Source: a bacterium
GTDB lineage: Bacteria; Actinomycetota; Acidimicrobiia; Spongiisociales; Spongiisociaceae
DNA: 64,000 bases
NCBI GenBank assembly: GCA_028821575.1
Contig: JAPPFW010000002.1
Location: 62,001-126,000, forward strand
Direction: 5' to 3'
Positions 33,165-43,843 of this stretch are shown piece by piece. Position 1 is the first letter of the stretch; each line of letters opens with the position of its first letter. The notes under the pieces were generated by a model, which searched no databases, had not been told where the DNA came from, and was given only the letters and a program-made list of their open reading frames with translations. Made by a program: the position numbers and the translations under genes.

Positions 33165-35834
33165 ATGCCCACACTGGCGCTCCTCGACGGGCATAGCCTG
33201 GCCTACCGGGCCTTCTACGCCCTGCCACCCGATCTGGCCACCAAGTCCGGGCAGGTGACCAATGCCGTCTTCGGTTTCACCTCCATGCTCATCAAGCTTC
33301 TGGGTGACCACGACCCCGAAGGGATGGTGGTGGCCTGGGACGTGGGCCGCACCACCTTCCGGACCGAGGCCTACCCCGAGTACAAGGCCCAGCGTCGCTC
33401 CACACCCGACCGCTTCCGCAGCCAGCTGCCGCTGATCCGTGAAGTCCTGGACGCTATGCAGATCACGCAGGTCGAGAGCCCCGGCTACGAGGCGGACGAC
33501 GTAATTGCCAGCCTGGTTCGCCAGGCCGAGACCGATGGCTGGGATGTGCTGGTGGTCACCGGCGACCGCGACAGCTTCCAGTTGGTAACCCGGCAGGTGA
33601 AGGTCGTGTACACGAGGCGGGGGATCAGCGACACCGTCCTGGTCGACCCGGCATGGGTCGAGAAGAAGTACGGGGTCCGGCCGGACCAGTATCTCGACTA
33701 TGCCTCCCTCCGGGGGGACACCTCGGACAACCTCCCGGGGGTTCCCGGCGTCGGTGTGAAGACCGCAGCCCGTCTGGTATCGACCTACGAGAACCTGGAG
33801 GGCGTATTCGAGCACATCGACCGGCACACGCCACGGCTGCGCCAGAACCTGGCCTCCCACAAGGAACAGGTCTTCACGAACCGCTCGCTGATGGCGCTGG
33901 TGGACAGTTTGGATCTGGGCCTGAGCGACCAGCAGGTGCGCCTGTCCGTACCGGACCGCGACACCACCAAGGAAGTCTTCGACCGCCTGGAGTTCTCCAC
34001 GCTCTGGACCCGACTCATCGAGACGGTTGACGGCGTGTCCGAGCCATCGGGTGCTCCGATCGAGGTGGACGTGAGAGTCCTGCAGACACCGGGTCGGGTG
34101 GACGGGCTCGGTGCTCATCAAGGCCTGGCGATCGAGCCGGTCTTCGATGGCGGAACCCTCGCCGGACTGGTGGTCGCACCCGAGCCCCGCGCGGAACCCG
34201 AACCCCGGTCGAGCGACGACGCCGATGCCTCCTCCGCCGACGAGGTGTTCTTCGTCCCCGTCCCTCAACTCGAACACCTGAAGGCTGCCCTGGCCGACCC
34301 CGACATCGCCATCTCCGCCTACGACTCGAAGAAACTCTTCCGAGAGTTACTCCAACTCGGCTACCACTTGGACGGCCTGCGGTTCGACCCGATGCTGGCG
34401 GGCTACATCATCGATCCTGCCGCCCGATCCGACACCCTGGAGGACCTGGCATCGCGTTACCTCGGAGTAGACCTCAGCGACGAGGAGGACGACACCGGAA
34501 CCAGCCAGGGGATGCTGGACTTCGGGATCGGCCCGGATCTCGAGACGGCGGGGAGCCGGGCAGTGGCAACCGGACGGTTGCGCGATGTCATGGAGGCCAA
34601 ACTCGAGGAACGCGGCCAGATCGGCCTCTTCCAAGAAATGGAGCTACCGCTGGTACCGATTCTTGCCCGAATGGAGTTGGCAGGTATAGGGGTCGACCGG
34701 GGATACCTTGAGGGCATTGGCGAGACGCTGCGCGGGGAACTAGCCACGCTAGAGAGCCAGATCCACGAGCTGGCGGGAACGACCTTCAACATAAACTCGA
34801 CGCTTCAGTTGCGGAAAGTCCTGTTCGGCACGCTTGGTTTGCCGGTGGTCAAGAAGACGCCTGGGGGAGTTCCGAGCACCAACGCATCGGTACTGGCCAA
34901 ACTCGAGGACGCTCACCCGGTAGTGGCAAGGCTTCTCCGATATCGCGAGGTCGAGAAGCTACGCAGCGGCTATGTCGACAGCTTCCTGCCGCTGGTGGAG
35001 CCTTCAGGGCGAATCCATGCTCACTTCAACCAGACGGGCGCCGCGACCGGACGGCTCTCCTCCGATCGGCCTAACCTGCAGACCATACCCGTGCGTTCGG
35101 AGACCGGGCGTACACTCCGGCGGGCCTTCGTAGCTTCGCCGGGCTTCGACTTCATAGTGGCCGACTACTCGCAGATCGAGTTGCGAATCCTTGCTCACCT
35201 GTCCAAGGACCCCGGGCTGCTCGAGGCCTTCTCGGCCGGAGAGGACATCCACACCGCCACAGCCGCCCGGGTGTTCGGGTTCCCCACTGACGGCGTTACC
35301 CCTGAACTGAGGAGACGCGCCAAGGCGATCAACTTCGGCCTCCTCTACGGGATGGAGGCATTCGGGCTGGCCGACCGCCTGAAGATCAGCCGTGACGAAG
35401 CCCGGGAGCACATGGACACCTACTTCCGCCAGTTCCCCGCCGTACGCGACTACCTGCGGTCGGTGGTCAGAGCGGCCCGTCGGGACGGCTACACGACCAC
35501 CCTCTTCGGCCGGCGTCGCTACCTCCCGGAACTCTCCTCGGACAACTACCGCATACGCCAGATGGGGGAGCGGATGGCACTCAACGCTCCGGTCCAAGGA
35601 TCGGCTGCGGACGTGATCAAGATGGCGATGATCGACCTGGACCGCCGGCTTCCGGAGGGATCAGCCACGATGCTCCTCCAGATCCACGACGAGTTGGTTC
35701 TCGAGGCCGCGCACGAGGCAGTGGAAGACACCACCCGGCTGGTGAGGGGAGTGATGGAGGGGGTCGTCGAACTCGACGTACCGCTTACCGTCGAGGTTGC
35801 TATCGGGTCCGATCTCGCTTCTGTCAAGGGTTAA
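33165..35834 (+). CDS. polA: DNA polymerase I
   Basis: An 889-residue family A polymerase for Okazaki fragment processing and gap filling in excision repair. The N-terminal 5' nuclease is intact (LLDGHSLAYRAFYALP, GYEADDVIASL, TGDRDSFQLV, GDTSDNLPGVPGVG). The middle 3'-5' exonuclease domain (about 300-480) has lost the DxE pair: where DTET would stand it reads LAIEPVFDGG, so proofreading is probably absent, as in mycobacterial PolA. The polymerase domain is intact: ADYSQIELRILAHLS, RRRAKAINFGLLYGM and QIHDELVLEA. Start ATG 33165 fits the -10 spacing. Confidence 0.96.
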   Translation: MPTLALLDGHSLAYRAFYALPPDLATKSGQVTNAVFGFTSMLIKLLGDHDPEGMVVAWDVGRTTFRTEAYPEYKAQRRSTPDRFRSQLPLIREVLDAMQITQVESPGYEADDVIASLVRQAETDGWDVLVVTGDRDSFQLVTRQVKVVYTRRGISDTVLVDPAWVEKKYGVRPDQYLDYASLRGDTSDNLPGVPGVGVKTAARLVSTYENLEGVFEHIDRHTPRLRQNLASHKEQVFTNRSLMALVDSLDLGLSDQQVRLSVPDRDTTKEVFDRLEFSTLWTRLIETVDGVSEPSGAPIEVDVRVLQTPGRVDGLGAHQGLAIEPVFDGGTLAGLVVAPEPRAEPEPRSSDDADASSADEVFFVPVPQLEHLKAALADPDIAISAYDSKKLFRELLQLGYHLDGLRFDPMLAGYIIDPAARSDTLEDLASRYLGVDLSDEEDDTGTSQGMLDFGIGPDLETAGSRAVATGRLRDVMEAKLEERGQIGLFQEMELPLVPILARMELAGIGVDRGYLEGIGETLRGELATLESQIHELAGTTFNINSTLQLRKVLFGTLGLPVVKKTPGGVPSTNASVLAKLEDAHPVVARLLRYREVEKLRSGYVDSFLPLVEPSGRIHAHFNQTGAATGRLSSDRPNLQTIPVRSETGRTLRRAFVASPGFDFIVADYSQIELRILAHLSKDPGLLEAFSAGEDIHTATAARVFGFPTDGVTPELRRRAKAINFGLLYGMEAFGLADRLKISRDEAREHMDTYFRQFPAVRDYLRSVVRAARRDGYTTTLFGRRRYLPELSSDNYRIRQMGERMALNAPVQGSAADVIKMAMIDLDRRLPEGSATMLLQIHDELVLEAAHEAVEDTTRLVRGVMEGVVELDVPLTVEVAIGSDLASVKG

Positions 35835-35895
35835 AACTGCGCGTTGCCCGGAGCGCCATTCTCAAAACGAGATGCAGAGGACGTGCCCGAGGTGG

Positions 35896-35901
35896 TAACC
35901 T
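35896..35901 (+). promoter_or_regulatory. Possible -10 box of rpsA
   Basis: TAACCT about 60 bases before the leader ORF of rpsA. It would give a 5' UTR of roughly 55 bases. No clear -35. Confidence 0.3.
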
Positions 35902-35962
35902 GCCCGCACCGGCCTTGCGTCAAGCTGCGCCGTCGTTCCTGCCTGGAGGTCCATACCCACTA

Positions 35963-36058
35963 ATGTTCGAATCTGAAATTGCCGTTGAACCGGCTCGAGT
36001 ACACATCGAAAGGTCCGGCAACACCGAAGCCCCGGCCCTCCGTAGCGCAGAGCACTAG
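35963..36058 (+). CDS. Possible 31-residue leader peptide upstream of rpsA
   Basis: ATG 35963 opens a 31-codon frame (MFESEIAVEPARVHIERSGN...) that ends in TAG at 36056-36058, directly touching the rpsA ATG at 36059 and in the same frame. GGAGG at 35944-35948 precedes it at a rather long distance of 14 bases. rpsA itself has no ribosome site, so termination-reinitiation from this leader could drive S1 translation. It may instead be chance. Confidence 0.35.
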   Translation: MFESEIAVEPARVHIERSGNTEAPALRSAEH

Positions 36059-37480
36059 ATGTCACCATCGACAAACCCGCCCAGATCAAGAGGAAGCGTC
36101 CCTCCGCGGCCGGTTCCCGCCCGGGAACCGAAGGCCAAGAGCGACCCGAACCAAGGCTCGGCCGCTCCGTCTCTAACAGTAGCGATAAGTCCAGGAACAC
36201 AGCCTGGTCTAGGTCCACCAGCGATCAAGGCCCGCAGTGTCAGTTCGCTGCCCGACGACCTCGGACCGGAGGATTTCGAAGCAGCTATCGCCGAGACCGT
36301 CCTCGAGTTCAAAGAAGGCGACATCATCGAGGGATCGGTGGTAAACATCGAGCAGGACGAAGTCCTGGTCGACATCGGATACAAGTCCGAAGGCGTGGTA
36401 CCGCTGAAGGAACTATCCATCCGTAAGAATGTGGCACCCGGCGAGATCGTATCCATCGGGGACCAGATCGAGGTCCTGGTACTCGAGAAAGAAGATGAAC
36501 AGGGCCGGTTGATCCTCTCCAAGAAACGGGCACTCTACGAACGGGTCTGGGGCCAGATCGAAGCCGTCCGGGAGCAAGGGGGCACGGTTCGAGGAACCGT
36601 CATCGAGGTGGTCAAAGGTGGTCTCATCGTCGACATCGGGCTACGTGGATTCCTGCCGGCCTCGCTGGTCGACCTGCGGCGCGTCCGCGATCTGGAGCCG
36701 TTCGTCGGACAGGAGATAGAGGCCAAGGTCATAGAACTGGACCGGAACCGCAACAACGTGGTTCTCTCCCGAAGGGCCTACCTCGAGGAGGCCCAGGCCG
36801 AACAGCGGAGCGCCTTCCTCAACGCCTTGACCGAGGGAGAGGTCCGGACAGGGGTCGTGTCATCTGTGGTCAACTTCGGAGCGTTCGTCGACCTCGGCGG
36901 GATGGACGGGTTGGTACACGTGTCCGAACTCAGTTGGCAGCATGTGAACCATCCTTCCGAGGTGGTGCGGGTCGGGCAGAAGGTCGAGATAAGGGTTCTC
37001 GACATCGACCGCAACCGGGAACGGATATCTCTATCCATCAAACAGACGACCCCCGATCCGTGGCAGGCGTTCAGTTCCGAGCACGAGGTAGGTTCGATCA
37101 TCGAGGGCACGGTGATAAAGACGGTTCCGTTCGGTGCATTCGTGGCCGTCGGCAACGGCGTAGAGGGCTTGGTGCACGTCTCCGAAATCGCCATGCACCG
37201 GGTCGAGTCGCCGGAGTTGGAGTTGTCCATCGGCCAGAAGGTACGGGTGAAGCTGACCGAGATGGACGAGGGTAGACGCCGCGTGAGTTTCTCCATCAAG
37301 CAGGCCCTGCCGGAGTTCACTGCCCGTCAGGCGGGCCACCGCCCACCGAGACGCCGTCGGCCCACCGTCTCCGAATTCGAACGGGCGGACAAGCGGGAGG
37401 AACCTCGCAGTTTCGACGTGGATGCCTCACTCGAGGCCATCCTGCAGGAACTCAAGGAACGGGGAATCGGCCGGCGCTGA
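36059..37480 (+). CDS. rpsA: 30S ribosomal protein S1
   Basis: A 473-residue S1 with four OB-fold S1 motifs (about 75-150, 168-240, 255-325 and 340-410), the actinobacterial four-repeat form. Family landmarks: EGDIIEGSVVNIEQDEVLVDIGYKSEGVVP, GGLIVDIGLRGFLPASLVD, NFGAFVDLGGMDGLVHVSELSW and FGAFVAVGNGVEGLVHVSEIA. It binds mRNA at the ribosome. The first 60 residues are proline-rich and show atypical codon use, and no ATG, GTG or TTG occurs in frame again until inside the first domain, so the start is forced to ATG 36059. The neighbour coaE downstream is a common actinobacterial arrangement. Confidence 0.93.
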   Translation: MSPSTNPPRSRGSVPPRPVPAREPKAKSDPNQGSAAPSLTVAISPGTQPGLGPPAIKARSVSSLPDDLGPEDFEAAIAETVLEFKEGDIIEGSVVNIEQDEVLVDIGYKSEGVVPLKELSIRKNVAPGEIVSIGDQIEVLVLEKEDEQGRLILSKKRALYERVWGQIEAVREQGGTVRGTVIEVVKGGLIVDIGLRGFLPASLVDLRRVRDLEPFVGQEIEAKVIELDRNRNNVVLSRRAYLEEAQAEQRSAFLNALTEGEVRTGVVSSVVNFGAFVDLGGMDGLVHVSELSWQHVNHPSEVVRVGQKVEIRVLDIDRNRERISLSIKQTTPDPWQAFSSEHEVGSIIEGTVIKTVPFGAFVAVGNGVEGLVHVSEIAMHRVESPELELSIGQKVRVKLTEMDEGRRRVSFSIKQALPEFTARQAGHRPPRRRRPTVSEFERADKREEPRSFDVDASLEAILQELKERGIGRR

Positions 37481-37487
37481 CGCCGGC
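37470..37487 (+). terminator. Hairpin overlapping the rpsA stop codon
   Basis: GCCGGCG-CTGA-CGCCGGC is a perfect seven-pair stem with the stop codon in its loop. No U-run follows, so it may weaken rather than stop transcription into coaE. Confidence 0.5.
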
Positions 37488-37542
37488 TCGCCACCGGAAG
37501 GTGCGGTGTATCCGCTGCGACGCCTGACTTGAGGGAGCTTTC

Positions 37543-38160
37543 ATGAGACCCCTGCGCGTCGTGGTCATCGGCGGCATCGGTTCGGGCAAGTCGGAGGTCG
37601 GCCGGATGCTGGCCGAGAGGGGGTTCGCGGTCCTAGACGCCGATCACCTGGGACATGAAGTCCTGGCAGCCGGACATCCGGTGGCCGCCCAGGTTGCCGA
37701 GCGCTGGCCCGAGGCTGTGGTCGACGGCAAGGTGGACCGAGGTTTGCTGGGACGCATCGTCTTCGATGATCCGTCTGCTTTGGCCGAGCTCGAAGCTCTC
37801 ACCCACCCCGCGATCCGCCGTCTCATCGAACGTTGGGCCACTGGCGCGGGCGCACGCCCGGCGGCCGTCCAGATCCCGCTTCTCAAGGAACTGGCCGACC
37901 CGAGCTGGGTACGCGTCGCGGTGGACGCTCCCGGAGAGTCGAGGAGGCGGCGGCTCAGACAACGTGGGATGTCCGACCGCGACATCGATGCGCGCATGGT
38001 CGCCCAGCCGAGCCGGGAGGACTGGCTCTCGCGAGCAGACCTGGTGCTCGACAACAGCGGCACCAAGCGCTCCCTTGCCGCCGAGATAGACCGCGTGCTC
38101 GGGAGCTTGACCGCCGGCCCAACCACCACCAGCCACCAGCCACCAGCCACCAGCCACTAG
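37543..38160 (+). CDS. coaE: Dephospho-CoA kinase
   Basis: Last step of coenzyme A synthesis: phosphorylates the 3'-OH of dephospho-CoA. A 205-residue P-loop kinase: GGIGSGKS at 10-17, the substrate-binding DADHLGHEV and the lid RLRQRGMSDRDIDARM are present. The C-terminal tail [12 protein letters not shown] is encoded by the CCACCAGC repeat tract, so the repeat has extended the gene's 3' end beyond the normal fold. uvrB starts nine bases after the stop. Confidence 0.92.
   Translation: MRPLRVVVIGGIGSGKSEVGRMLAERGFAVLDADHLGHEVLAAGHPVAAQVAERWPEAVVDGKVDRGLLGRIVFDDPSALAELEALTHPAIRRLIERWATGAGARPAAVQIPLLKELADPSWVRVAVDAPGESRRRRLRQRGMSDRDIDARMVAQPSREDWLSRADLVLDNSGTKRSLAAEIDRVLGSLTAGPTTTSHQPPATSH
38121..38157. 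repeat. CCACCAGC tandem tract before uvrB, inside the end of coaE
   Basis: About five units of CCACCAG(C) in tandem. It both encodes the last twelve residues of CoaE and abuts the -10 box of uvrB. Confidence 0.75.
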
Positions 38161-38163
38161 CCT
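38158..38163 (+). promoter_or_regulatory. -10 box of uvrB, leaderless-type
   Basis: TAGCCT, overlapping the coaE stop codon, ends six bases before the uvrB ATG (38170). Same box and nearly the same spacing as dnaE2. Confidence 0.5.
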
Positions 38164-38169
38164 CCTGCC

Positions 38170-40182
<2,013 letters not shown>

Positions 40183-40431
40183 GCCTCGGTCCCGCAGTGG
40201 GAACCCGTACCGGCCACGATACCTCCGGGCTGACATCGGTCCGCCTGAACCCCGTGCTATTCGTGGCGAGGATGGAGAAGGGGACCCGAGGTTCGGGAGG
40301 CGTGGTACCTTCCGTGCCTTGGAGCAGGTCGACAAGGTCCACGGACTCAACACGAACACGGTGGCAGTCCGCGTCGAGCGGCCGACCCCGGACGGGTCGC
40401 CGGAGCCGCCGCAAGACGCTGTATCGAACCC
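40183..40431. other. Spacer between uvrB and LLM oxidoreductase
   Basis: 249 bases without recognisable gene, RNA or repeat. Confidence 0.4.
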
Positions 40432-41397
40432 ATGGTGAGCACGCTGGAAGGGAGGGCTCCCAAGTTCGGAGTGCTCTTCGCTCCCCCTATCGGGCCGGAA
40501 CCGGTGGTCGAGGTCGCCAAGCGGGCCGAAGCTCTGGGGTTCGATGCCTTCTACGTTGCAGACCACTTCAACGAGGTGATATCGCCAGTACCCACGCTGG
40601 CCGCGGTCGCAACCTGCACATCCCTTCGCGTCGGCGCATACATGCTGGCCAACGACCTGCGGCACCCCGCCCTGGTGGCCAGGGACTTCGCCGCGTTGGA
40701 CGTCCTATCGGAGGGTCGGGTTGAATTGGGGATGGGCGCCGGATGGTGGCCCGCCGACTACCGCGCGGTGGGTCTCGACATGGACCGGCCCGGAAATCGG
40801 ATCTCCAGGCTCCGCGAGGCGGTGGAGCTCGTGAGAGCATGCTGGACCGCCCAGGAGGTCAACCATCGAGGCGAGTGGTACCGAGCCCACCTCAACCCGA
40901 TGTTCCGGACGGTACAGAGACCGCACCCACCCATCATCGTGGGCGGGGGAGGCCCGAAGCTACTCCGAGCGGCCGCCGAACTGGCGGATGTGGTGTCCAT
41001 CGGCATCTCCCTCGCCAGCGGCCGGCGTGCCGACATGCCGGCCTCGAACGCCGCGGCCACGTTCGAGGAGGTGGAACGCAAGGTCCGGACGGCTCGGCGG
41101 GAGAGCCGTAGAAGCGCGGCCATCGACATGCTCCTGTTCCGGGTGGCCGTGGACGAGCGGTCGTCCGAACTGGTGGACTCCGTGGCCGCCGCGCATGCCA
41201 TCCCGCCCGAACAAGTCATGGCGTCGCCGTACATGCAGGTAGGGTCGCTGGACGAAGTGGTGGCAGGATTCGAACGGCTGGTGAGGTTGGGAGTGGACTC
41301 CGTTGTGGTGAGATCCTCTGACATGGAGGCCGGCGCGCAGGTCAAGGAAGCCCTGATGGCAAAGCCGCCACCGGTCCGGGCATGTAGCTCCGTCTGA
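40432..41397 (+). CDS. LLM class F420-dependent oxidoreductase
   Basis: A 321-residue luciferase-like TIM barrel using coenzyme F420 (less likely FMN). KFGVLFAPPIGPEPVVEVAKRAEALGFDAFYVADHF opens the barrel; FAALDVLSEGRVELGMGAGWWPADYRAVG and PPIIVGGGGPKLLRAAAELADVVSIG are typical of the actinobacterial F420 subgroup close to the MSMEG_2516 type. Substrate unknown. Its presence implies that the organism makes F420. Confidence 0.85.
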   Translation: MVSTLEGRAPKFGVLFAPPIGPEPVVEVAKRAEALGFDAFYVADHFNEVISPVPTLAAVATCTSLRVGAYMLANDLRHPALVARDFAALDVLSEGRVELGMGAGWWPADYRAVGLDMDRPGNRISRLREAVELVRACWTAQEVNHRGEWYRAHLNPMFRTVQRPHPPIIVGGGGPKLLRAAAELADVVSIGISLASGRRADMPASNAAATFEEVERKVRTARRESRRSAAIDMLLFRVAVDERSSELVDSVAAAHAIPPEQVMASPYMQVGSLDEVVAGFERLVRLGVDSVVVRSSDMEAGAQVKEALMAKPPPVRACSSV

Positions 41398-41436
41398 CAG
41401 GGAATTCCGGTGTCGGTCGCGTTCAGCCGGCGAAGA

Positions 41437-41451
41437 AGCCGGACTCCGGCT
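41437..41451 (+). terminator. Small hairpin after LLM oxidoreductase
   Basis: AGCCGG-ACT-CCGGCT, six pairs with a three-base loop, 40 bases after the stop, without a U-run. Confidence 0.35.
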
Positions 41452-41495
41452 CTGTCGTAGCCCTCGACGAGCCCGAACGATGGCAAGGATCTCGG

Positions 41496-42899
41496 ATGGG
41501 TGATCTGATTCTCGCCCTGGACATAGGAACCTCACGGCTTAGATCCGCTCTGTTCGACGAGGCCGCCAACCCACTGCACTCGCCCGTGGCTTCCGTTCCG
41601 ACCGGTCTGGAAACCGGGGCAGACGGCAGGGCGATCCTGGATCCCTTCGCACTACTCGAGTCGGTCGGCGAGATCATCGAACGTTGCACACGCCGGGTGG
41701 ACCGATCGCGGATCCGGGCGGTAGGAGGATCCTGCATGTGGCATTCCCTGCTCGGGGTGGACCGCGCTGGACGGCCATCCACACCGATCCTCACCTGGGC
41801 GGACACCCGCTCGACCCCGGACGCAGCCGCGCTCAGAACCGAGATCGACGAGAGTCGAGCCCACGCCAGGACCGGCTGCATGCTTCGTCCGTCGTATTGG
41901 CCGGCCAAATCGAGGTGGCTGGCCCGAACCCATCCCCGGGAGTTCTCCTCCACCAGACACTGGTTGGGCACCGCGGAGTGGCTCTGGTGGCAGCTGGGAG
42001 CAGGGAGAGCCTGTTCCGCGTCCATGGCTTCGGGTACCGGTTTCTTCGAGACCGGAACGCCCAACTGGGACGCGAGGCTGCTTCATGGGTGCGGGATCTC
42101 GCGGGACCAACTGCCTCGCGTATCTGATGATCCGGGGGAGGGCCCGATCGGATCAGCCGGCTGGTTCCCGGCCATCGGGGACGGGGCTGCCTCGAACCTG
42201 GGAACCGGTGCCGCAGGCCCCGGTTGGGCGACGATCAACCTCGGTACGTCGGCGGCCTTTCGGGTGGTTTCGGATCGAACCGGCCCTGACCCTCCGTTCG
42301 GGCTGTTCAAGTATCGCCTCGACCTGGAGCGCTTCGTCATCGGAGGGGCGACCTCCAACGCAGGTAACGTGCGCGCCTGGTGCATCCGAGAGTTGCAGCT
42401 ACCGGACAGCCACGCGCTGGATGCCGCGATGGCGCAGCGCCCGCTACCCGAGCACGGACTCACGGTGTTGCCTTACTGGAGTGGTGAACGGGCGCCGCGG
42501 TGGAGGGAGTCCGTCACGGGAACGATCACCGGGATTCGCCAGTCAACCAATGCCATCGACATCTACCAGGCGATCACAGAGGCGACTTACTACCGCATCG
42601 CCGAGATCGCCGACCTGGTGGTCGGCAGGGGGGATGTGGATATCGTCGTGTCGGGCGGAGGGTGCCGCTCGCGTTCCGAACTGCAGCGGTTGGCAAACGT
42701 TCTAGGCCGCCCGGTCCGGGCCGCCACGGACCCGGAAGCCTCTCTGCGCGGAGCGGCGGTGTTCGTGCTGGAACGCCTGGGAGTGAGAGTCCCAACCCCT
42801 CCCGCGAGCGATCCGCTGGAACCTGACCGGTTCGCGGTCGAACGCTACGCCGAACTCCGCTCACGACAGGCTGCCCTGGATGCGAGGCTGGGCTTGTGA
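41496..42899 (+). CDS. FGGY family carbohydrate kinase
   Basis: A 467-residue sugar kinase of the FGGY fold. N-terminal phosphate-1 loop LALDIGTSRLRSALFD; ATP-binding region GPGWATINLGTSAAFRV; C-terminal signature VDIVVSGGGCRSRSELQRLANVLGRPV with the adenosine motif. It is closest in feel to gluconokinase or xylulokinase types, but no transporter or dehydrogenase gene is adjacent to decide the sugar. ATG 41496 has only a weak ribosome site. Confidence 0.82.
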   Translation: MGDLILALDIGTSRLRSALFDEAANPLHSPVASVPTGLETGADGRAILDPFALLESVGEIIERCTRRVDRSRIRAVGGSCMWHSLLGVDRAGRPSTPILTWADTRSTPDAAALRTEIDESRAHARTGCMLRPSYWPAKSRWLARTHPREFSSTRHWLGTAEWLWWQLGAGRACSASMASGTGFFETGTPNWDARLLHGCGISRDQLPRVSDDPGEGPIGSAGWFPAIGDGAASNLGTGAAGPGWATINLGTSAAFRVVSDRTGPDPPFGLFKYRLDLERFVIGGATSNAGNVRAWCIRELQLPDSHALDAAMAQRPLPEHGLTVLPYWSGERAPRWRESVTGTITGIRQSTNAIDIYQAITEATYYRIAEIADLVVGRGDVDIVVSGGGCRSRSELQRLANVLGRPVRAATDPEASLRGAAVFVLERLGVRVPTPPASDPLEPDRFAVERYAELRSRQAALDARLGL

Positions 42900-43036
42900 A
42901 CGTCGCCAGGAGTGGGCACCGGCACGCACCCAACGCTCCGAGCGACCGGAGATGTACCCCACGAATCCGCTTAGGATGAACAGTCCGCAGCGACCCCGGT
43001 CGCCGTGTCCCCAACTTCTACCGACAAGGAGAAAGA

Positions 43037-43804
43037 GTGAAGCATCCGCACGGCACCTTTTGCTGGATGGACATCTACCTACCCAACCCTGATCGTGGTA
43101 AGGCCTTCTATAGCGATCTCTTCGGCTGGGACTGGACGGACACCCCCATGGGTGATTCGGGGATGATCTACACGGTGTTCAACCTCGAAGGCAAGGCCGT
43201 AGGGGCACTCGGACCCGCAATGCCGGGGATGTTGCCCGAAGGGGTTCCACCTCACTGGTTCTCCTACCTTGCCGTCGATGACCTGGACGCCACGGCCGAA
43301 CGAGCGCGCTCGCTGGGGGCGACTTTCATGATGGGACCAGCCGATGTGGGGAACGGAAGGGTTGCGTTGATGCAGGACTCTGCCGGCGCCTCGGTGTTCC
43401 TCTGGCAGGCCCTCGAGTTCGGAGGGGCGGAGATCATCCGCAGTCCCGGTTCCCTGGTCTGGAACGAACTGTACACCCGCGACCTGGAGTCGACCAAGAG
43501 CTTCTACTCGGGCCTGTTCGACTGGGAGTGGAGCACCGCGCCGATCCCTGAGGGCGGCGACTACCACCTGGCCTCGATCGGCGAATTCCTGGTGTGCGGG
43601 GTACTCGAGATGGACGAGAACTGGGGAGAGATACCGCCCCACTGGATGGTCTACATCCAGGTCGAGGACATTGATTCGGTGGCTGCCAAGGTGACGAGTC
43701 TGGGCGGCGATGTCTGCGTCCCGGTGACCGACATCATGGTCGGCCGCTTCGCGGTGGTGAACGACGATCAGAAGGGAACCTTCACCATCTTCGAGCCCCG
43801 CTGA
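43037..43804 (+). CDS. VOC family protein with two glyoxalase-like domains
   Basis: A 255-residue protein made of two tandem vicinal-oxygen-chelate modules (about 1-125 and 130-255). Each begins with a similar line: FCWMDIYLPNPDRGKAFYSDLFGWDW and LVWNELYTRDLESTKSFYSGLFDWEW. The architecture matches the CFP30B/27-kDa antigen group of actinobacteria, whose function is unclear. The GTG start at 43037 is fixed by AAGGAGAAAGA. Confidence 0.85.
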   Translation: MKHPHGTFCWMDIYLPNPDRGKAFYSDLFGWDWTDTPMGDSGMIYTVFNLEGKAVGALGPAMPGMLPEGVPPHWFSYLAVDDLDATAERARSLGATFMMGPADVGNGRVALMQDSAGASVFLWQALEFGGAEIIRSPGSLVWNELYTRDLESTKSFYSGLFDWEWSTAPIPEGGDYHLASIGEFLVCGVLEMDENWGEIPPHWMVYIQVEDIDSVAAKVTSLGGDVCVPVTDIMVGRFAVVNDDQKGTFTIFEPR

Positions 43805-43843
43805 CAGACCTGCCTTCTCCCGAGAGCCCGGGTACCCGCGTGC

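Noticed and set aside
32691-34277. 528-codon minus-strand frame opposite polA
   Set aside because: Antisense shadow of the 5' nuclease domain of PolA; rich in Gly, His and Val with no motif.
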